Below are positions 1 through 7,723 of a DNA stretch of 64,000 nucleotides, one piece after another. The notes under the pieces were generated by a model that ran no database searches, was not told the origin of the DNA, and saw only the letters and a list, made by a program, of their open reading frames with translations. Origin of the DNA: Halobacteriovoraceae bacterium (GTDB lineage Bacteria > Bdellovibrionota > Bacteriovoracia > Bacteriovoracales > Bacteriovoracaceae); contig PASN01000001.1 in the NCBI GenBank assembly GCA_002711995.1, positions 207,018-271,017 on the forward strand. Direction: 5' to 3'. Position 1 is the stretch's first letter, and each line of letters starts with the position of its first letter. A program made the position numbers and the translations under genes.

Positions 1-250
1 CATCACCTAAGAGCGATCGATAGCCCATAAATCTTTTTCTTCCGACAACCCTAAGAAGGGTATCCTCACCATTTACCCCCAAACCAACAAGTCCTACAAC
101 CCCACTAAGTATGAAGTACAATCCATCTACAGCATCATCCTTTTCAAAAAGAGTAAGCCCTCTATTAAAGATACGCACTTGACCTTGTTTTAATATACTG
201 GGTGGCAAGTCTTGATATAAATCAAAGCCCTCTTGTGTTGTAGAAAGCAT
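1..250 (-). CDS. Cyclic-nucleotide-binding (Crp/Fnr-like) protein, N-terminal fragment
   Basis: An open minus-strand frame begins with ATG at 250 and runs off the left edge, giving 83 residues. A good ribosome site (AAGGAG) lies about 8 bases before the ATG. The middle reads like the beta-roll of a cNMP-binding domain: LFEKDDAVDGLYFILSG is followed by VVGLVGLGVNGED, matching the usual pattern of a buried glycine and acidic turn. Proteins with this fold either bind cAMP-like ligands or act as Crp/Fnr transcription factors. The C-terminal part that would decide between regulator and plain sensor lies outside the window, so the DNA-binding role is unproven. Confidence 0.75.
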   Translation of the reverse strand, partial: MLSTTQEGFDLYQDLPPSILKQGQVRIFNRGLTLFEKDDAVDGLYFILSGVVGLVGLGVNGEDTLLRVVGRKRFMGYRSLLGD

Positions 251-341
251 CCTAAGGCTCCTTGAGTCTAGGTTCAAATACTTTTTAGTGAACTAACTAA
301 AAGTATAGTTTAATCGGTATGTGAAAAAATTAAATAGGAGT

Positions 342-371
342 GGCTAACCTAAATAGAACAGCTGGTTAGCC
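342..371. repeat. Inverted repeat in a gene-poor stretch
   Basis: GGCTAACC (342-349) and GGTTAGCC (364-371) form a perfect 8-bp stem with a 14-base loop. It lies in the 251-597 stretch, which has no confident gene. There is no run of T on the plus side. On the minus strand the stem is followed only distantly by a T-rich run, so it could be a weak terminator or an operator for the cNMP-binding gene to the left. Confidence 0.4.
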
Positions 372-433
372 GTTAATACAGTGCTACAGTTTTACGAGAG
401 GATATAGGTAATAAATAAGAACTTAAATTGCAC

Positions 434-550
434 ATGACTAGATATTACCAAGGGAAGGGTGAAAGTCAACATGGATTAGTAAAAAGTAACCTCCTCCACT
501 ATTGGTCTTTGGTGAAAAGGTTCAAACAATCCTTTAATGATCTTCATTAA
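434..550 (+). CDS. Possible 38-residue hypothetical protein
   Basis: A 39-codon frame runs from ATG at 434 to TAA at 548-550 in the otherwise empty stretch 251-597. It would encode MTRYYQGKGESQHGLVKSNL followed by LHYWSLVKRFKQSFNDLH, a basic, aromatic-rich peptide without a membrane segment or signal peptide. There is no clear ribosome site before the ATG. A frame of this length can occur by chance in AT-rich DNA. It is listed because composition and spacing make a small gene possible, not because a family was recognised. Confidence 0.2.
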   Translation: MTRYYQGKGESQHGLVKSNLLHYWSLVKRFKQSFNDLH

Positions 551-597
551 ATCACTTTAAAAGTTATCTCAACATTTTCAAAAACCTTGATAACTAA

Positions 598-1179
598 TTA
601 ATTAATTAGATGCATTAATCTTTTTCTAATTTTGGGAAGAGTGTCTTTTTCAAACCATTGATTCTTAGCAAGCCAAATATTATTTCTTGGAGAAGGATGA
701 GGGAGAAAAATTTGGTTACTGTCTTTTAGTGACTGGTCTTTAACCAACGACGTTAACTTCACATTTTTACCAAAATAATAATCGCACGCGTATTTACCAA
801 CATAAATCTCGCATTGAACTTGATTAAGTAGGTTTTTAATTGGATCCAGCCACCTGGGAGCACACTCCTTTCGTGGAGGCAAATCTCCCGACCTCCCCCT
901 ACCTGGATAGCATAATCCCATGGGTACAATTGCAAACCTTTTAGAATCGTAAAACTCTTGTTCTGAAACCTGCAGCCACAGCCTTAACCTTTCACCACTT
1001 TTGTCATCCCATGGGATACCCGATGTGTGGGCTTTTATACCTGGGGCCTGCCCTATAAGTAAAACCCTGGAATCTGGGGAAAATTGAAAAACTGGCCTTG
1101 GAGCACAAGGCAAGGCATTCTCACATACACCACAACTCTTAATATCTCTGATTAATTTGTAAAACTTATTTTCTTCCAT
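598..1179 (-). CDS. Uracil-DNA glycosylase family protein
   Basis: The predicted product has 193 residues and belongs to the uracil-DNA glycosylase superfamily (COG1573-like), which removes uracil from DNA in base excision repair. The N-terminal substrate loop is present as LLIGQAPG, followed by GIPWDDKSGERLRLWL. The C-terminal catalytic loop reads LPHPSPRNN, the HPSPRN signature of this subfamily. Cysteines near the start (SCGVCENALPC) could bind an Fe-S cluster as in family 4, but fewer ligands are visible than in classical family 4. An in-frame ATG at 1257 would add 26 residues containing more cysteines. I prefer 1179 because it gives the usual family length of about 195. The gene is divergent from the alternative oxidase gene. 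Confidence 0.8.
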   Translation of the reverse strand: MEENKFYKLIRDIKSCGVCENALPCAPRPVFQFSPDSRVLLIGQAPGIKAHTSGIPWDDKSGERLRLWLQVSEQEFYDSKRFAIVPMGLCYPGRGRSGDLPPRKECAPRWLDPIKNLLNQVQCEIYVGKYACDYYFGKNVKLTSLVKDQSLKDSNQIFLPHPSPRNNIWLAKNQWFEKDTLPKIRKRLMHLIN

Positions 1180-1301
1180 TGCTTTGAATACTACCACCAA
1201 ACACGACACATCGCACAACCTCTTTTTTTTACAGGTTGCACACCTGATTCCAATCATTATGTCTCTTCGAAAGCTTAGGTATACTAGCTTAGGAGGAAGT
1301 T

Positions 1302-1943
1302 ATGATTGATTATGACAAAGAGCTTGAGAAAACATTATCTACTCCCAGAATGAATTATGGAATCTTGGCTAAGATTCTATTTTCGACAATGGACATCCTC
1401 TATGGAAAGAAAGCTACTATATTGAAGTTTAAAGTTCTTGAGATTATTGCGAGAGTTCCATATCAGGCATGGGAACAAGTTGCATATGTCGCCATTACTC
1501 ACAAATATGAATCACCTGCCTTTGCTAAACGAATTTTTGAGTTTGTCAGAGAGGCCCGAGAACAACAAGACAATGAACAGTGGCACTTGTTAATAATCGA
1601 AGAGCTTGTGCTCAAGATGAACTTAAAGAAGAGCTTTTTAAAGCATAGGCTATTACCGCAATTAATTGCCTTTTTCTACTATCACGTCAGTTGGCTGTTG
1701 TATGTTATCAACCCTAAGTTGAGCTATCAATTAAACGCACACTTTGAAGATCATGCTGAACACGAGTACATGAACTTTGTAAAAGACAATGAAGAACTTA
1801 TGCAAACTCCACACTCGAGTTCTTTTGAAGAAGATTATGGAAAGTTCAATAACTTGAAAGAGTTGTTTATTCAAATTGCCATGGATGAAAGACACCACAA
1901 AGAAGAAAGCTTAAGCAAAATCTCCAACCCAAGATTCTCCTAA
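1302..1943 (+). CDS. aox: Alternative oxidase (di-iron ubiquinol oxidase)
   Basis: This 213-residue protein matches the alternative oxidase family, a non-proton-pumping ubiquinol oxidase that reduces oxygen to water at a di-iron centre on the inner face of the membrane. All six expected iron ligands can be placed: Glu58 in AWEQVAY, Glu92 and His95 in DNEQWHL, Glu149 in FEDHAEHE, and Glu196 and His199 in MDERHH. The stretch LLPQLIAFFYYHVSWLLYVI (118-137) would be the interfacial hydrophobic region. A strong site, TAGGAGGAAG, precedes the ATG. A TATACT box at 1280-1285 may be its -10 element. The protein is shorter than plant oxidases because it lacks a targeting peptide. The fold is well supported. 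The physiological role is inferred from the family. Confidence 0.85.
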   Translation: MIDYDKELEKTLSTPRMNYGILAKILFSTMDILYGKKATILKFKVLEIIARVPYQAWEQVAYVAITHKYESPAFAKRIFEFVREAREQQDNEQWHLLIIEELVLKMNLKKSFLKHRLLPQLIAFFYYHVSWLLYVINPKLSYQLNAHFEDHAEHEYMNFVKDNEELMQTPHSSSFEEDYGKFNNLKELFIQIAMDERHHKEESLSKISNPRFS

Positions 1944-2020
1944 CCTTTCAACCCTGTTGAAATCCGGTCCTAAGGATTCCTCACACGGAGTCGCTCAAGC
2001 ATTGGCATATATGAAACCTT

Positions 2021-4228
2021 TTATTCTACGCCCAGCTGCTTCAGCTTATACTGCAGCCATGGGTCCTCAACTGAAAGAAGAGGTTTTAACATTTCTTTTT
2101 CAACATCATTTACCTCGAAGAGACGGTGGTAAATATAACTTGATACATCATCCTTGAAGACTTCCTTATCCTTGTTATATAACCCTATGAGATATTTAAT
2201 TTGATATTTGGTCTCAAAATTTTCAGGAAAGTTCCATATGAAGTTTCTAAAAGCTTCGTTAGGAAATGGCTCATTCAAAATTTTATCAACAACTTCATTT
2301 TTCTGCTGTTCATCTAAGTTCATCTTTGAAATTGTACTGCCAACCCTGTAAAGTCCGCTAAAATCATCGTTACCTTGGAAGTCCTTAAGAAGGTAGGGAG
2401 TGATTTCATAAGGAATCTCTTCATCTGAGTCGTAGGTTAAGAAACTATATAAATTATGGCGAATATTTTTCTGATCAGATGTATTTGGGTCCGCCAAATA
2501 TTTAAAATATTCAGAAGGCCCGAGATTGGCTAAGGCAGAAGCAACAGACCAATCTTCTACTTCACTCCCCATTTTACCCACGTAAAACTTTAATTGCTCA
2601 TAGCTTTCAAGTTTAATGCTTCCAAAAAGGTTTGTAGCAACTTCTCTTTCAGAGGTGGTATAGCCGTTATGAGTGACTGTTCTTCTGGAATCTAAAAAAT
2701 CCTCAAAAGTTTCAAGAACAATATCATCCTCCATTTCTAATAGAGCCCCTGCAACGAAAGCTGCAACTCTATCATCAGGATTTTTTGTTTTTTTCAAACT
2801 CTTTTTTATAAATGAAGACACTTCGGAATCCTCAATTTTTACATTTCCAAGAGTAATTATGGCCTGCATTCTTAATTTTTTGTTTTTATGAGTTTTTGCA
2901 GTTTTTAAGATGGAGTGTGCAAGAGACCTGTCATAAACGCCCAAGCAATTCAAGGCCTCAATAGCGTAAAAATCGGTAGCGATAGAAGGGTCTAGATCTT
3001 TCATATCGACCTTTATATCTTCATCAGTATCCCACCTATAGCTGCATATAGCGTCTTTTGAGCCTAAGGAAACCGGTGGTTTTAAATACGAGACTATTAC
3101 ATTTTTCTCAATGTTTTTAAACTCCGCTTTGTTGAGGATCTTCAACTCAAGGGCCAACTTTGCTGTTTGAAGCTTGCCCATTCCGGTTTTTGATTCTTCA
3201 AGTAGACCTAAAATGTTGTTTTTAATTTCTGGATGTTTACTCAAAACGGACTGAATTTCATCTCCAAAGCTTTTCTCCTTTATATAATCCGAGATAACAC
3301 TTAGGTAGAGATCAAAGTCATCTCTGAGAAGAAGCTCTTTTATGTGCTCACCTGCCTCCTCTGTGCTTAAAGAGTCAGAACGTAGTTTGCATATATTGTT
3401 CAACAGCTCATAGCTTGGGTCATTTTGTGACACACCCTGAAGGCCAGCACATGGAATCAACACTCCAGAAGTTTGCGCAAAATGAGTTATTCTAAGCGCT
3501 CTGGCCAATGCCTCATTTTTTTTATTCCACTGGTCAAACTCATTCATTAAGGCAAGACCTCTTTCCAGCTCGATCTTTAAGAGGTGATCGAAATAATTTG
3601 GAACATCTTCATGATAGGATTTAAGCATTCTTTCTATTGTGTTTCCCGCAGGCCCAATAGAGTCGAAGCCGTAAATGTGTGGTACACCTTTAAAGGCCCT
3701 CCTCATATTATCTTTATAAGATGTGCCAATAGCACCATACCTTTGCTCAACAGTTCTAGAGGCTTCATCGAGAGGAATCTCATCCGCAAGTAAAACTTCA
3801 AGGTATTCTGAAGCGCTTCTATTATCTTCTTCCTTTCCTGCTAAGGTGTTGCAGCCTAAAAGAAAAACTTCTTTGGGGTCGGACATGATCCCTTGGCAAT
3901 CATTTTTACAAGAACGTGTCTCCATCTCTTTCATTTGAAGACTTTTTCCTGACTCTCCAAAAAAACTTCCACCAAAGTGACCTGAAATAACGAGAAGATC
4001 ACATCTGATGTTTTTTTCACATGCTAATTTAAACCAGTTGAATTCATCGTTCTGAGGAACTAATTCATGAAATTCAAATTTTCCCTTGTTTTCACCGGTG
4101 GAGAGCTTCTGTTTAAAAACATGCTTTTCTTCACTAGAGTTTAAAGTCATGAAACAAGCATTCATCTTCTCACTTGAAAATCCGATTGAAGATATCCACA
4201 CAACGCTTAGAAAGATCAATTTTTTCAT
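2021..4228 (-). CDS. Secreted caspase/CHAT-like protein with HEAT-like repeats
   Basis: The product is 735 residues with a signal peptide (about 1-19, ending FSS). Residues 70-210 look like a caspase-type fold. A hydrophobic strand leads into ISGHFGG, with His84 as candidate catalytic base. A second strand reads VFLLGCNTLAG, with Cys126 as candidate nucleophile, and is followed by YGAIGTSYKDNMRRAFKG and HIYGFDS. This is the His/Cys layout of CHAT and clostripain-type peptidases. The rest is helical and repeat-like, for example MQAIITLGNVKIED and VAAFVAGALLEMED, typical of HEAT repeats that bind partners. It is convergent with the alternative oxidase gene. Peptidase activity is inferred from the dyad only; an inactive caspase-fold scaffold is the main alternative. 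Confidence 0.65.
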   Translation of the reverse strand: MKKLIFLSVVWISSIGFSSEKMNACFMTLNSSEEKHVFKQKLSTGENKGKFEFHELVPQNDEFNWFKLACEKNIRCDLLVISGHFGGSFFGESGKSLQMKEMETRSCKNDCQGIMSDPKEVFLLGCNTLAGKEEDNRSASEYLEVLLADEIPLDEASRTVEQRYGAIGTSYKDNMRRAFKGVPHIYGFDSIGPAGNTIERMLKSYHEDVPNYFDHLLKIELERGLALMNEFDQWNKKNEALARALRITHFAQTSGVLIPCAGLQGVSQNDPSYELLNNICKLRSDSLSTEEAGEHIKELLLRDDFDLYLSVISDYIKEKSFGDEIQSVLSKHPEIKNNILGLLEESKTGMGKLQTAKLALELKILNKAEFKNIEKNVIVSYLKPPVSLGSKDAICSYRWDTDEDIKVDMKDLDPSIATDFYAIEALNCLGVYDRSLAHSILKTAKTHKNKKLRMQAIITLGNVKIEDSEVSSFIKKSLKKTKNPDDRVAAFVAGALLEMEDDIVLETFEDFLDSRRTVTHNGYTTSEREVATNLFGSIKLESYEQLKFYVGKMGSEVEDWSVASALANLGPSEYFKYLADPNTSDQKNIRHNLYSFLTYDSDEEIPYEITPYLLKDFQGNDDFSGLYRVGSTISKMNLDEQQKNEVVDKILNEPFPNEAFRNFIWNFPENFETKYQIKYLIGLYNKDKEVFKDDVSSYIYHRLFEVNDVEKEMLKPLLSVEDPWLQYKLKQLGVE

Positions 4229-4442
4229 TATAATCCCTAGAAAATGTACTAAACAAAGTATCGGACTGTTTTGCTCAGAACATTAGTAATATGCCCCTTT
4301 TCATATGCTTCAAAACAATAGGCGTTAGCTCTGTCTCAATAAAATCAAACACTTTGGCTAGTTTAAAGCTTCTAAACTTGACCACCTTATTTCAACTCTA
4401 TAGCATATAAAGACTTATTTTTTTTAATCTGCGGGTGGAACT

Positions 4443-4976
4443 ATGGGCTTGCGAAACTCTTTAAAAGACAGCATCAAGCATGTCCACTCTGAAGTGGAAG
4501 ACATTCAAATCATGAAGGATTATTCGTCAGGAAGAATAAGCTCTTCGAACTACGAAACCTTACTTCATAAGATGCACGAACTTTGGAGTGAGTCGTCTCC
4601 ACAGATTGATAGACTGCCAGGCCAGTTTCAGCAGTTTTTAGTTAATTACTTGGAATCCATAGGCTCGGATTGCAAACTCCAACCTCGGCCTGCCAAGAGT
4701 AAAAAGACTTATAACGAATTTTCATTTTTTTACATTTTATTGGGCTCGGCCATGGGTGCCTCTATTATCATAAAAAGATATGAGGGCGCATCTCTGCCTC
4801 ATGAGCATTTAGTTCATCTTAGCAAACAGGCAAGGCCTTTATGGGCCACATTTCTAAAAAAACTCGATGCCGAATCTTCAGGAAGTGCTTCTGATGAAAT
4901 CATTAGAGAAAGTCTTAATTTATTCAATGACTTAAAATTTAAAATACAAAGCTGTGAGGTTGTAGTTGAAGCTTGA
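4443..4976 (+). CDS. bphO: Heme oxygenase (biliverdin-producing, BphO-like)
   Basis: This 177-residue protein fits bacterial heme oxygenase, which opens heme to biliverdin, iron and CO. The N-terminal helix KDSIKHVHSEVED carries the His of the proximal heme ligand (likely His15, in the HxE motif). The distal helix appears as ILLGSAMGASII, the glycine-rich segment that bends over heme in this family. The gene lies directly before the bacteriophytochrome and overlaps it by 11 bases. This is the classical bphO-bphP arrangement, in which the oxygenase supplies the biliverdin chromophore. Length is slightly short for the family (usually about 190). I am confident of the function because fold motifs and context agree. 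Confidence 0.88.
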   Translation: MGLRNSLKDSIKHVHSEVEDIQIMKDYSSGRISSSNYETLLHKMHELWSESSPQIDRLPGQFQQFLVNYLESIGSDCKLQPRPAKSKKTYNEFSFFYILLGSAMGASIIIKRYEGASLPHEHLVHLSKQARPLWATFLKKLDAESSGSASDEIIRESLNLFNDLKFKIQSCEVVVEA

Positions 4977-7626
4977 TATAGACAAATTAGACTTTGAACA
5001 TTGTAGTGAAGAGAAGATCCACATACCAGAGTCCATACAAAGCTATGGGTACTTGTTCGCCCTAAATTCCAAAAACTACAAGATAGAAATCGTCAGCGAA
5101 AATCTAGGTACACTCCTTTCCAGCTCTCATATTCTTGGCGAGTCATTTTTTGACCACATTGCAGAGGGTGACTACGACAAGAACTTTATAATTGAAACTT
5201 TTAAAAGGGCGGAAGAACAGGATACAAGACTTCCAATTCAATTGGAGTTTAAAAAAGAGTCTGTCGCCAAGGGCAGAAATGTTTTTTTCGCGGTGGTATA
5301 TAAAAGCGGTCTTCATTATGTAGTTGAAATAGAACCTGCCCACAAGTTCAATGAAAGCTACTCGGCCAGGCAATTCACCAAAATATACGCAACCTCCATC
5401 GCTCCAAAGTTTAAACAAATAAAGTCATTGGATATCATGGCAAAAGAAATCGTCGCCACTGTAAAGAATCTGACTGGCTATGAAAGAGTCATTCTTTACA
5501 GGTTCAATGAGGATTGCTCTGGAAAGGTTATCGCTGAAGAAAAAGAAGAAGGTATGGATTCATACCTCGATCTTTTAAGCCCTCCTGGAGATATTCCTGA
5601 ACAGGCCAGAGAGCTATATAAAAAGAATTGGATTCGTTTAACCCCTGACACAGAGTTGAGTAATGTTCAACTAATTCCAAGCCTCGGACAAGGCCGCAAT
5701 CCCCCCCTCGATCTAAGTCATTCCCTGCTAAGGAGCTTGTCCCCCATCCATCTTCAATATGTGCGAAACCAAGGCATTAGATCCAGCATGTCCATGTCTT
5801 TAGTTACCCACGACAACCTATGGGGACTAATTCTGTGCCATCACCGTGAAAGCCATTATATTCCTCAAAACGTCAGGCTGGAGTGTGAGAATCTTTCACA
5901 AATCTTCAGTTGGCATCTCTACGCAAAAGAGGAAGAGCTTGCACTAGAACGCTTAAAAGAGACAGACGCCGCTATTAGCTCCTTGCTCGAACTAGTTGGG
6001 CCGTCACAATCAATTGTAGACCTACTTGTGGAGCACAAAGATCGCATTTTAAAACTCATGAATGCCGATGGTTTTATTTTTAGATCTAAGCATACCTCAA
6101 TCTCATTCGGAGTCGTTCCGGATGAAGGCGTTATTAGGAAAGTTTTAAAATCAAGTAAGAGAAGCCTAAGTGGAAGCCTAATTTCAAATCGTCTGTCAGA
6201 AACCGAATCGGATTCGGAAATAAAAGGTGCTCTCATCACTCCGTTGACAGAAAATCTGAACCACTACACAGGATGGTTTAGAAAAGAAGAAATAAAAACT
6301 CAAAAGTGGGCCGGCAACCCAGATGAAACAGACCCTCAAGGTTCAAAGAAAGAACGCCTGAGCCCAAGGAAGTCTTTTAAGGTTCATAAAAAAACGGTTT
6401 ATGGTGAATCAAGGGAATGGAGTGTGAACGACATAAACATGGCGGATCGGTTTCACAAACTATTCCTAACCCACGCCCTTGAAAACCAAGTAAAAATGAA
6501 AGATGACATAAAAAACTTGGAGGAACAGGATCAATCCAAAGATGAATTCTTAGCAACTTTGGCACACGAGCTCCGAAACCCATTATCCCCCATACTTTCA
6601 GGAGTAGAGCTACTTGAGGCTGCTTCTGATGAGGAAACGAAGTCCATGGTTTTGGATACTATGAAAAGGCAGCTCTCTCAAATGACTTCACTGGTGGATG
6701 ATCTAATGGATGTGTCCAGGATAACTCAAGGAAAAATCAACCTTAGACCAAAAGCTTGCTTCATTAATGACATCGTTTCAGGTTCACTGGAAATAGCCCA
6801 ATGCTTAATTAACGAGAAAAACCACCAGGTAAACCTTAAAGTTAAGAAAAAAGACATTAAAGTTTGGGCGGACCCCACCAGGCTCACTCAGGTCTTTGCC
6901 AATATAATAAACAATGCGGCCAAATACACCGAAAGTGGCGGTGTAATAGATATAGAAATCAATGAGCTAAATGGAAACGTCATGGCCAAAATTACTGATA
7001 GCGGCATTGGAATTCCTGAAGATCGTCTCAACTCAATTTTTGATATGTTCTCCCAAGTAAATCCTCACTCCTCCAACACACAAGGTGGTCTTGGAATTGG
7101 ATTGATGCTTGTTAAGCGTTTAGTGAATCTTCATAATGGATCAATTAGCGCATCAAGTGAGGGACAAGGACAGGGCTCGACCTTCACTTTGTCTTTTCCT
7201 ACTCTTGAAGGAGAAACTATTGAACCGGAAGTCCACAAAAATCTTAATATAGACATACTCAAAGGTAAAAAGGTTCTTTTGGTTGATGACAACAAGGATT
7301 TGGCAAAGGTTTATAAAACTCTATTTAAGACCAAAGGTATGGATATCAAGATATCTTCAAGGCCATCCCATGCCCTTGATATGTTTGAAGAGTTCAGGCC
7401 AGACATTGCAATCTTGGACATAGGCCTCCCTGAGATGAATGGCTATGAGCTACTAGATGCTTTAAAAGAGAATGAATGGTCACAGCATACAATCTTCTTT
7501 TCCCAATCTGGCTGGGGAACGGACAAACATGTTGAGCTCTCCAAAAAGCATGGTTTTAGAAAGCATCTTGTAAAGCCTGTTGACTCAGATACTTTATTCT
7601 CAATCCTGGCGAGTGAGCTAAGTTAA
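4966..7626 (+). CDS. bphP: Bacteriophytochrome hybrid histidine kinase with receiver domain
   Basis: This 886-residue red/far-red light sensor starts with TTG at 4966, overlapping bphO by 11 bases, so translation is probably coupled. Order of domains: PAS (about 10-115) with Cys13 in the biliverdin-attachment region before IHIPESIQSYG; GAF (about 135-325) with PPGDIPEQAR, a variant of the usual PASDIP, and SPIHLQYVRNQG and LILCHH; PHY (about 330-510) with the tongue pieces GWFRKEE, KWAGNP and PRKSF; HisKA with His534 in LATLAHELRNP; HATPase with NAAKYTE, DSGIGIP and GLGIGLML; and a C-terminal receiver with VDDN and Asp818 in AILDIGLPEMNG. The kinase and its own receiver are therefore fused. 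The downstream target is not visible. Light perception is well supported; the cellular output is unknown. Confidence 0.92.
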   Translation: MKLDIDKLDFEHCSEEKIHIPESIQSYGYLFALNSKNYKIEIVSENLGTLLSSSHILGESFFDHIAEGDYDKNFIIETFKRAEEQDTRLPIQLEFKKESVAKGRNVFFAVVYKSGLHYVVEIEPAHKFNESYSARQFTKIYATSIAPKFKQIKSLDIMAKEIVATVKNLTGYERVILYRFNEDCSGKVIAEEKEEGMDSYLDLLSPPGDIPEQARELYKKNWIRLTPDTELSNVQLIPSLGQGRNPPLDLSHSLLRSLSPIHLQYVRNQGIRSSMSMSLVTHDNLWGLILCHHRESHYIPQNVRLECENLSQIFSWHLYAKEEELALERLKETDAAISSLLELVGPSQSIVDLLVEHKDRILKLMNADGFIFRSKHTSISFGVVPDEGVIRKVLKSSKRSLSGSLISNRLSETESDSEIKGALITPLTENLNHYTGWFRKEEIKTQKWAGNPDETDPQGSKKERLSPRKSFKVHKKTVYGESREWSVNDINMADRFHKLFLTHALENQVKMKDDIKNLEEQDQSKDEFLATLAHELRNPLSPILSGVELLEAASDEETKSMVLDTMKRQLSQMTSLVDDLMDVSRITQGKINLRPKACFINDIVSGSLEIAQCLINEKNHQVNLKVKKKDIKVWADPTRLTQVFANIINNAAKYTESGGVIDIEINELNGNVMAKITDSGIGIPEDRLNSIFDMFSQVNPHSSNTQGGLGIGLMLVKRLVNLHNGSISASSEGQGQGSTFTLSFPTLEGETIEPEVHKNLNIDILKGKKVLLVDDNKDLAKVYKTLFKTKGMDIKISSRPSHALDMFEEFRPDIAILDIGLPEMNGYELLDALKENEWSQHTIFFSQSGWGTDKHVELSKKHGFRKHLVKPVDSDTLFSILASELS

Positions 7627-7723
7627 GTTTTTTTGGACTTAAGCACTTCCAAAAGCAATAAACATAACTAGAAAACAAATACTTAAAGCTTTAATTTATT
7701 TTTAAAATAACCGATAAGCTTAT

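Noticed and set aside
1957-2157. A plus-strand frame after the alternative oxidase
   Set aside because: Lies over the 3' end of the HEAT-like gene in antisense and has no family features or ribosome site.
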